Positions 16,473 through 22,289 of a stretch of DNA of 22,289 nucleotides are shown here, one piece after another. Within the stretch, counting starts at the first letter, position 1. Each line of letters begins with the position of its first letter. Origin of the DNA: Bacillota bacterium (GTDB taxonomy: Bacteria; Bacillota; Clostridia; Peptostreptococcales; Anaerovoracaceae); NCBI GenBank assembly GCA_017619905.1, contig JAFZRK010000148.1, positions 1-22,289 on the forward strand, written 5' to 3'. The notes beneath the pieces are model-generated. The model was given only the letters and a program-made list of their open reading frames with translations. It did no database searches and was not told where the DNA came from. The translations under genes and the position numbers were made by a program.

Positions 16473-19214
16473 TTAAATTACACCGAATACTTTGCTCAAT
16501 CGTCCGTAGCTTCCGCTGGCGGATAACGACTTTATGCTTATGGTCGCCGTTGTGCCAGAAAGCGTAACGCCGAATCTGCAGTAATACACATCGTCAGAGA
16601 GAATGTACTGTGTCTCTGTGCCTGACAGCATTGAAACGGGTATGAAGACTGTAGCCAAAGCATAGTTGCTCGTGAATGAACCGCCTACGATAAGGAAGTT
16701 GTAGTCGCCCGCATTAGCGACAGTAAAGCTTCCGCTTGACGCGGCGCCTGTCCAAAGCTGGGTACAACCTATTCCGAGGTTGGCCCTTGTCTGATTTTTA
16801 GCCGAAGCGGATCCAAATCTTATTCCACCCCAACCGTTGACATCGAGGAAGTCCATCTCGCTTTTTAGATGGAATCCGTCAGAATCAGGATAGATTTGTA
16901 CGTATCTGCTTTCGCTTGTACCATCGACTCTGAAGTTCAGAAACGCCGCCGTCCACTGGCCGCCGCCCGTATTTATGATCTTCGTATATCCAGAGTTTGT
17001 CCACTCAATGGAGTTACCTTGGCCACTGTCATACACACGCTTAATCCGAGAGAACGGAGTGCCCGTAGTTGTCGCATTATTGAAGAAGTCAATACTTCCA
17101 TCCGAGATCTTTACCGAGCCGGATGACGTCGCACTTATCAGCGTAGAACCCGTAATGGTAATTCCCGTCAGGGTTCCCGTCGTGATGTTGCTCGCGTTAA
17201 GCTTTATTACGTTTACTACGGAGGCGTCAATAGTGCCAGTAGTGATATGGCCGCCGTCTATTACAGTGGTGGTGTCATCTATCTGCGGAGTAGTGCAGGT
17301 TACTGTGCCGCCTACGGTCTTGCGCTGAGTGGCGACAAACAGTACCGGGTAAGACGAATTGTACTTCGGCCTTTTAAGCGTCCACTTGTTGTCTCCGCCG
17401 GTCACGTCTGTAACCCAAGTCGTTGTGCCGGACAGTGACGTGGTGCCGCTTACCTTACTCGCATAGATGAGCTGCTCCTGAGAGTTCGCTCCGTTGGCGG
17501 TAGTCTGTGCATTCGATGCAGCGGTGCTTGCGCTATCCGCCGTCGACTGTGCGCTCGATGCAGTAGAAAGAGCGGTAGTCAGAGCCCTGTCGTATACCGC
17601 TGTAGATGTAGTCGTACTGGAAGTGCCGTCCGCAAAGGTTTTTGTGGTGGAGACCCGCGTCCAAATGTATTTGCCGCTCGACCATGTGGGAACGGTATCC
17701 TGCCACGAACCCCCTGTTGCGGAGCTTTCAGAGGTCGATAGGTAGTACTGTGTCTTCGAGGAGGCTCCCGTCATCAGGACAGACTGTGCGCCTTCGGCAA
17801 GCTGAGCTACCGTGATGCTTCCTGCGGCTATTCTCGCCGCATCAAGCGTGCCGACTGTAATCTTGCTCGCATCTATGTTTATGACGTTGACCTGTGCGGC
17901 ATTTATGGTTCCTGTGGTAATAAAATCCGCAACGATCTTTCCGTCAGACGTGATGGCTGTAGCATATGTCCCGGCATACCCTGTCGAACTGTATCCGAGT
18001 CCTCCGCTGTTCCAGCGCCAGACCTTTGTCGCTGTGGCTATGTCCGGAGTATCCATTATCAGGAGCTCATCCGGATGCCCATCTGCATTTGAGTCGTGCA
18101 GAACGACATACCCTCCGGTGTTGCCTGTTATTGCGCTGGTCGCGTTTTCGATGGCGTTGTATATCTGGCTGAAATTAATAACCCCGGAGACCGTTTTCTC
18201 GGAGATCTCCGTCATCGTATCCAGTATGCTTGGCTTTGCGTCGCCCACCTCTATTTCGGTGTAGCGCTCACGCAGTACATCCCATGTAGTCCTGATGCAC
18301 TTTGCCGTAGTCGAAACACCCAGCGCCTCATAGTAGACCTTGATGGTATCGCACAAGTCTACGCGGTCTGTCAGCGTTCCGAGCTGCGCAAAATCGAGCT
18401 TAATGTTGTCCGTGGGGGCAGTGAAGTTGTTCGCCGCGATATACTGCTGTGTCCTGGCATCAATGGCCGCCTGTGTTGGAACCTCTTCGAAGTCCGATGA
18501 GAAATCAACAGCCAGCTGCTTATCTGTCAGCATGCAGCCGGTATCCTGCAGCGTGCCGCTCACGATGTTTCCGTCCACATCCTTGTAATATCCAAGGACG
18601 TATTTTACGAGATTCGAGCAGTCTATCTCCTGCGACAGTTCGGTCAAGTTCTTCGCATAGCGGACTTCGACGCCCCTGTTGCTGCCTCTTGACGTCAGGA
18701 ACGAGCAAGTGAACTTATCATATTTCCACTCGCCGGGGCCATACACATCAAGGATGCTTCCTTCTTTTCCACCGAACCAGCTGCGAACGCTCGACGGTTC
18801 CAGAACCTTCCAATTGGCCGTAACGGACTTGTCAGTGGTGATATTCCATCCCGGAGCAGCGTTTTGGAGCACCTGCATCGCTGCGAGCGCGTTTCCTGCA
18901 GTTCCCGTCTGAATTATCTTACCGGAAAGGTCATAACTTATGTGCTGGCCATAGATCGTTACTATGCCATTAAGCGGCTTCGTAATCTTGTAGATTCTGA
19001 ACGGCTGCGGGTCGTCCGTGAAGTTTGGCTTTGCAAGTATTATCCTTTGGAGCGCAAGATCTGAATAATGGAGCCCGGTGATCGGATAGGTCATCAGTAG
19101 CTCATATGGACCGTTTCGTTCTTCCGGGACGATACAGCTAATGGCATCCGACAGCGCTCCATAGCCGTGGTTGGTGAAGGCTGTTTCGTTTGCCGGGTAT
19201 AACCTTGGAATCAT
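16473..19214 (-). CDS. Tal-like tail-tip protein (phage minor structural protein) with fibre extension
   Basis: A 913-residue protein. The first ~340 residues match the N-terminal Tal/gp27-like domain that caps the siphophage tail tip (YELLMTYPITG, IYGQHISYDL, IEVGDAKPSILD). A common phage segment follows at about 366-435: GGYVVLHDSNADGHPDELLI, VWRWNSGGLGYS, DGKIVADFITTGT. Then come short beta-helix-like repeats (ITVGTL, ITTGTI, ITTGTL), an Ala/Ser/Thr coiled stretch (~545-580) and a C-terminal beta domain. DSNADGHPDE fits a DxNxDGxxDE calcium loop. I chose the ATG at 19214 because GGAGG lies five bases upstream and it overlaps the Dit stop (ATGA); a GTG 12 bases earlier is less likely. No peptidase motif was recognised. 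Confidence 0.85.
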   Translation of the reverse strand: MIPRLYPANETAFTNHGYGALSDAISCIVPEERNGPYELLMTYPITGLHYSDLALQRIILAKPNFTDDPQPFRIYKITKPLNGIVTIYGQHISYDLSGKIIQTGTAGNALAAMQVLQNAAPGWNITTDKSVTANWKVLEPSSVRSWFGGKEGSILDVYGPGEWKYDKFTCSFLTSRGSNRGVEVRYAKNLTELSQEIDCSNLVKYVLGYYKDVDGNIVSGTLQDTGCMLTDKQLAVDFSSDFEEVPTQAAIDARTQQYIAANNFTAPTDNIKLDFAQLGTLTDRVDLCDTIKVYYEALGVSTTAKCIRTTWDVLRERYTEIEVGDAKPSILDTMTEISEKTVSGVINFSQIYNAIENATSAITGNTGGYVVLHDSNADGHPDELLIMDTPDIATATKVWRWNSGGLGYSSTGYAGTYATAITSDGKIVADFITTGTINAAQVNVINIDASKITVGTLDAARIAAGSITVAQLAEGAQSVLMTGASSKTQYYLSTSESSATGGSWQDTVPTWSSGKYIWTRVSTTKTFADGTSSTTTSTAVYDRALTTALSTASSAQSTADSASTAASNAQTTANGANSQEQLIYASKVSGTTSLSGTTTWVTDVTGGDNKWTLKRPKYNSSYPVLFVATQRKTVGGTVTCTTPQIDDTTTVIDGGHITTGTIDASVVNVIKLNASNITTGTLTGITITGSTLISATSSGSVKISDGSIDFFNNATTTGTPFSRIKRVYDSGQGNSIEWTNSGYTKIINTGGGQWTAAFLNFRVDGTSESRYVQIYPDSDGFHLKSEMDFLDVNGWGGIRFGSASAKNQTRANLGIGCTQLWTGAASSGSFTVANAGDYNFLIVGGSFTSNYALATVFIPVSMLSGTETQYILSDDVYYCRFGVTLSGTTATISIKSLSASGSYGRLSKVFGVI

Positions 19215-19906
19215 AAACGCCTCCACCTCGGAGTAATCTTAACTTGAGTAAAGCCTGTAAATGTAACGGTGTTGCTCCCGCTCTTCAGATACGGATAGTC
19301 GCCGTTGACCAGATTATTTTTGTTCTCAACAGCCTGCCTGTAGCAGTTCTGGTCCTCGCAATCCAGATACAGATAATCCGACATCCCGGTAACAGTCAGC
19401 GTCTTGCCGTTTATCGTTATGGTTCCATTACTGGTGCCGCGCACATATATAAGCGGCTTCGCATTGAACGCCTCCGGATTTGTAAGCGTTGAGCCGTTGG
19501 TCACGGTTACTTCTGTTTCGCCGCTCGTGAGATACCGATACGGCTTACAGATAAACCTTATCTTTGCGCGGCCGGCTATCTTCAGAAGGTTTTCAATGTC
19601 GAACGGTCCTTCATAGTACGCCCAACGGAATACGTCAGGCTCAAAGGAGTCTTCCAGCTTCTGATAACCGTCAAGGAATAGTTTCTTAACGAGATCGTCA
19701 GCGTTTGCTGCTACCGTGAGAGCGTCGTCCGAGAAGTTGATACTGTATTCCTGCGTATAGTTTTCATACGCATCCTCCATAAGCACTATGTCGCCAGAGC
19801 GTCCGGGCACCGAAACGGCCTGGATCTTCCGTTTTGGTCGTGATAACGAAGACGGTGTTTCAACATTGCAAGGCAGGCTGACTCCGCCAAACTTCAGATC
19901 AGGCAT
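19211..19906 (-). CDS. Distal tail protein (Dit)
   Basis: A 231-residue protein with the two-domain layout of siphophage Dit. The N-terminal belt domain has VPGRSGDIVLMEDAYENYT, a hallmark of the family (the RxG(D/E) turn), followed by YYEGPFDIENLLK and the RFICKPYRY strand. The C-terminal part (YVRGTSNGTITINGKTLTVTG, then LYLDCEDQNCY) is the galectin-like domain. Dit forms the hexameric ring joining the tail tube to the Tal hub, and the genes on either side (tape measure, Tal) are in the canonical order. It overlaps the tape measure gene by eight bases and Tal by four. AGGAGG lies eight bases before the ATG. Confidence 0.93.
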   Translation of the reverse strand: MPDLKFGGVSLPCNVETPSSLSRPKRKIQAVSVPGRSGDIVLMEDAYENYTQEYSINFSDDALTVAANADDLVKKLFLDGYQKLEDSFEPDVFRWAYYEGPFDIENLLKIAGRAKIRFICKPYRYLTSGETEVTVTNGSTLTNPEAFNAKPLIYVRGTSNGTITINGKTLTVTGMSDYLYLDCEDQNCYRQAVENKNNLVNGDYPYLKSGSNTVTFTGFTQVKITPRWRRL

Positions 19907-21401
19907 ATGCGAGCCTCCTTCTCTCTGTAGTCTGTTGTATGAGTTCTACCGTCCTGCGCGCAAGCGCTTCCTCATCCATTCCTGCGCTCGGGTACACGTT
20001 TACCGTGATATTGTTTTCCGTGGATCCCTGGACCGCGTCGCCGATCATCGCACGGAGCGTGTTCTTTCCTATAAGCATTTCCGGTTGGGCTGCATCGCCG
20101 ACGCCTACCACTGTAGGCTGGCGGAACTCTGCGCCCTCGGTCGCCGCTTTTGCGTACCAGCTGATGCCCAGTTTTGGGAAAGACCCCTTCAGAAGGTCGC
20201 CTATCTTCCAGCCCTGCGGCGTTATAGAAAAGTGCGGGAGCTTTATCTTCGGCCACTTAAAGTCCATCTTGCTGAACCAGCCAACGACCGCCTGAACGGC
20301 TTTAGATACTCCTTCAAGCGCTTTGGTGACTATGTTTATGATAGGCATAAGCGCCGTCGTCAGGACTCCTACGATTTTGCTGATAAGGTTAATGAACGGC
20401 GTCAGTATCTGTAAAACCGGATTTAATATCGGAAGCAGCGCCGTCACCAGTTTCATAATGCTCGGCAAAAGCGTGCTTATCAAGTTTTGAATCGGCGGCA
20501 GCAGCTGCTGGAACAGCGTCTGAACCACCGGGGTGATCTCCTGAATAAGGCCCTGTATGTCTGGCATCATCGACTGAACGAAGTCTGTGAGCTCAAGAGC
20601 AACCGGCAAGAGCGCCGCACCTAGCTGCGTTGTCAAAGCCTCGAACGACGCCTTAGTCTTTTCCATTTGGTCGCCAAGCTCATGTCCCTGCGCAACAACA
20701 TCCTCGCCCATAACAAGTCCCAGGTCGTGGGCTTCCTTGCGCAAAGCGTCAATGCTCCCTGCCTCGCCGTTGAGCATAACCATTAAGTCTGTTCCGGCTT
20801 TACCGAACAGCTGACTTGCCAAGGCCGCCTTCTGCGTGGAGTTTTCTACTCCCTGCAGAGCGCTCATGGCCTCCCACATGACCTCTTCTTGTGAGCGCAT
20901 TGAGCCGTCCGCGTTAGTAACGGAGATTCCCAGCTCTTCAAAGGCAGCGGCCGCAGACTTATTACCTTCAGCCGCAGACGTGATTTGGTTGGTCAGCGTC
21001 TTCATGCCTACTGTCATCGAAGAGATGTCCGCACCGTTCATTCGCATGGCATAGGCCAGTTCCTGATATGAGTCCGTTGACAACCCGGTTTTGACCGACA
21101 TGTCGCCTATTTCGGAAAGGGAGTCCGCGGTCTTACTGGCAAAAGCAGTCAATGCTGCAGTGCCTGCAGTAACAGCCCCCGCAAACGATGCGAAGCCTTT
21201 TACAGCCTTTCCGATGACGCTTCCAGCCTTCGACAGCCCGGATCCCATCTTTTCTGCGAAAGTCTTGCCGGCCGAATCTCCCGCAGAACTCGCCGCGTCA
21301 TCGCCTATATCAGTCAGCTCTTTCTTTATTGTCTTTTGTGCCCCTAGCATTGTCGGGACAATCGTTACTGTCGCTTGAGCGACTTCGAGCATTCCTGGCA
21401 T
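19899..21401 (-). CDS. Tail tape measure protein
   Basis: A 500-residue protein rich in Ala, Ser, Leu and Gly, almost all helical. The N-terminus has SKAGSVIGKAVKGFASFAG and a hydrophobic stretch. Residues ~90-270 fit the TP901-type core (GLSTDSYQELAYAMRMNGAD, LFGKAGTDLMVMLNG, GDQMEKTKASFEALTTQLG). Next come regularly spaced leucine/proline repeats (~285-380: LLPPIQNLISTLLPSI and similar) and a basic C-terminus. It fixes tail length and later helps DNA entry. At roughly 0.15 nm per residue it predicts a tail near 75 nm, which is short. The first 92 bases overlap the chaperone frame upstream, as is usual in this gene order. Confidence 0.92.
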   Translation of the reverse strand: MPGMLEVAQATVTIVPTMLGAQKTIKKELTDIGDDAASSAGDSAGKTFAEKMGSGLSKAGSVIGKAVKGFASFAGAVTAGTAALTAFASKTADSLSEIGDMSVKTGLSTDSYQELAYAMRMNGADISSMTVGMKTLTNQITSAAEGNKSAAAAFEELGISVTNADGSMRSQEEVMWEAMSALQGVENSTQKAALASQLFGKAGTDLMVMLNGEAGSIDALRKEAHDLGLVMGEDVVAQGHELGDQMEKTKASFEALTTQLGAALLPVALELTDFVQSMMPDIQGLIQEITPVVQTLFQQLLPPIQNLISTLLPSIMKLVTALLPILNPVLQILTPFINLISKIVGVLTTALMPIINIVTKALEGVSKAVQAVVGWFSKMDFKWPKIKLPHFSITPQGWKIGDLLKGSFPKLGISWYAKAATEGAEFRQPTVVGVGDAAQPEMLIGKNTLRAMIGDAVQGSTENNITVNVYPSAGMDEEALARRTVELIQQTTERRRLAYA

Positions 21402-21804
21402 TTTCTCGCCTTTCCTCTATCCATTTAATAAGTTCATCATGTGGAAGCGCTCCACTGCCGATGTTTTTCTTCTTTCTCTTTTGGCCCGGCCTCGGATACG
21501 GTTCCGGCGGCTTTTGCCGCTTCCTCGTTCCTATTGTGACCATGTTTGAGTTAATCATTGCCAGCTCGTCATAAATATCCGCCAGAAGCTCGTTCGTCTT
21601 GATTCGAGAGCTCCACCTGGCGGCTTCCGGATTTATTTCTCCGGCAAGAGCGCTGTCCGGGCCGATATACCGCAGAAAAGCGCCGAGCGCATCCCATGAT
21701 AAGGTGCGCCCGACGTCTGCAAGTTCGTAGCCTGTTTGTATCAACAAGTCACGTTTCACTGCCTCACGGTGTTCGTTTACAAACTCCGCAAGGCCTATTA
21801 TTCC
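21310..21804 (-). CDS. Tail assembly chaperone, second frame (made by -1 frameshift)
   Basis: This frame is open from just before the first chaperone's stop. Its sequence (GLAEFVNEHREAVKRDLL, then YELADVG and LSWDALGAFLRYI) is the usual second half of a siphophage tail chaperone, the counterpart of lambda gpT. A stand-alone start exists only as a GTG at 21759, inside the conserved EHREAV segment, so independent translation would remove part of the domain. A -1 shift on the GGGGG run at 21807-21803, within the last codons before the TAA, would give a fusion of about 257 residues. The C-terminal tail is basic and polar (RKRQKPPEPYPRPGQKRKKK). The fused form would bind the tape measure during tail assembly; this is known for lambda gpGT and inferred here. 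Confidence 0.8.
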   Translation of the reverse strand, partial: GIIGLAEFVNEHREAVKRDLLIQTGYELADVGRTLSWDALGAFLRYIGPDSALAGEINPEAARWSSRIKTNELLADIYDELAMINSNMVTIGTRKRQKPPEPYPRPGQKRKKKNIGSGALPHDELIKWIEERRENARNARSRSSDSNDCPDNARGTKDNKERAD

Positions 21805-22082
21805 CCCAGCTTTGCATCCTGCTGACTTTCAACGTATGCGTTGAATATCAGGATGTAGTCCACATCCCCGAGACCGAGGCTCTCAAGTTCCGGAACATAC
21901 CTCAGAACAAATGCCTTGTAGCTTTTGCCCTGAGCTGCCGGGTCTTTGAGTTTTTCCATTGCATTTATTTCGGATACTTCATCAAAAGAAAGAGCTCCGA
22001 ATGCTGGGATCTTATACTCCGTCGCGTCGCCCTCGATGTTGAAGACAAACGGACGATGTGCCTTTAGTGTGAAATTAGGCAT
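21798..22082 (-). CDS. Tail assembly chaperone, first frame
   Basis: A 94-residue protein with the small alpha/beta layout of siphophage gpG-type chaperones: a beta N-terminus (TLKAHRPFVFNIEG), then IPAFGALSFDEVSEINAMEKL and helices ending FNAYVESQQDAKLGE. It lies between the tail-tube-like gene and the tape measure, which is the standard place. AAGGAG lies eight bases before the ATG. The TAA at 21800-21798 follows a run of five G residues where a -1 shift would fuse it to the second frame. Both forms are expected, the short one in excess. Confidence 0.85.
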   Translation of the reverse strand: MPNFTLKAHRPFVFNIEGDATEYKIPAFGALSFDEVSEINAMEKLKDPAAQGKSYKAFVLRYVPELESLGLGDVDYILIFNAYVESQQDAKLGE

Positions 22083-22104
22083 TCCGTTTTTCTCCTTGTG
22101 GCTG

Positions 22105-22289
22105 CTAGTGGCCAGTAACCTGACCGTTGTCCTTCATGAACGTCCAGTCGCCGTCGATCGTGACTTCCCAGTTGATGGAGCCGTTCGGGGCGAAAGCCAC
22201 GTCCGCGATATCTGTTACGAGGCCGCTCGTGGTTCCAAGCATGAACATGTCGTCACCGTCTTTGCCGATGAACAGCCACGCTTCGGGGC
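22105..22289 (-). CDS. Major tail (tube) protein, C-terminal fragment (partial)
   Basis: The last 60 codons of a gene that starts beyond the right edge. The readable end (LFIGKDGDDMFMLGTTSGL, then FAPNGSINWEVTIDGDWTF, then DNGQVTGH and stop TAG) is beta-rich and Asp/Gly-rich. Its place directly before the tail chaperones is the standard position of the siphophage major tail protein. The stop is followed by 22 bases carrying the chaperone's ribosome-binding site. Confidence 0.65.
   Translation of the reverse strand, partial: PEAWLFIGKDGDDMFMLGTTSGLVTDIADVAFAPNGSINWEVTIDGDWTFMKDNGQVTGH

Overview
The window looks like the chromosome of a fairly GC-rich Gram-positive anaerobe (Bacillota, most likely class Clostridia) carrying the late-gene end of an integrated siphophage. 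The reasons are strong AGGAGG-type ribosome-binding sites, sigma-A-like promoters, a lipoprotein signal, a heterodimeric ABC exporter of the Gram-positive type, a TetR/ABC/FtsX-type transport operon, and a tail-to-lysis gene order typical of Firmicutes siphophages. I cannot name the genus from the sequence alone.

Positions 1-10909 are host. An operon on the minus strand (3215 to 1) encodes a lipoprotein, one half of a heterodimeric ABC exporter with a degenerate ATP site, and the first 18 residues of its probable partner, cut by the window edge. Divergent from it, a plus-strand operon (3409-7867) encodes a TetR-family regulator, a LolD/MacB-type ATPase and a 1030-residue FtsX-type permease with a large extracytoplasmic coiled coil. 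Two matching palindromes flank the regulator's promoter and probably form its operator. After a 145-bp gapped inverted repeat (7921-8065) and a clear sigma-A promoter comes a tightly packed envelope-sugar cluster (8164-10795): a family-2 glycosyltransferase, a GtrA-type membrane protein and a polytopic GT-C-like membrane protein. It ends at a tRNA-Ala(CGC) gene with its own promoter and a hairpin terminator.

From about 10910 to the right edge is prophage, with every gene on the minus strand. In transcription order (right to left) it holds: the end of a tail-tube-like protein, two tail assembly chaperone frames joined by a probable -1 ribosomal frameshift, a short tape measure protein, distal tail protein (Dit), Tal-like tail-tip protein, a small membrane protein, a small baseplate-type protein, a collagen-like fibre, a repeat-containing fibre/adhesin, an r1t-type holin, and an NlpC/P60-type endolysin with two LysM domains. 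Most genes overlap by 1-10 bases or are separated by only a few bases. One terminator lies between the fibre genes and the lysis cassette, and another follows the endolysin. No integrase, repressor, packaging or head gene lies in the window; they should lie beyond the right edge.

The most interesting items are the frameshift signal in the tail chaperone, the paired TetR operators, the long inverted repeat, the palindrome and ATGCAAC repeats at the prophage/tRNA junction, and the modular build of the two fibre proteins. I found no sign of a completely new defence or retro-element system.
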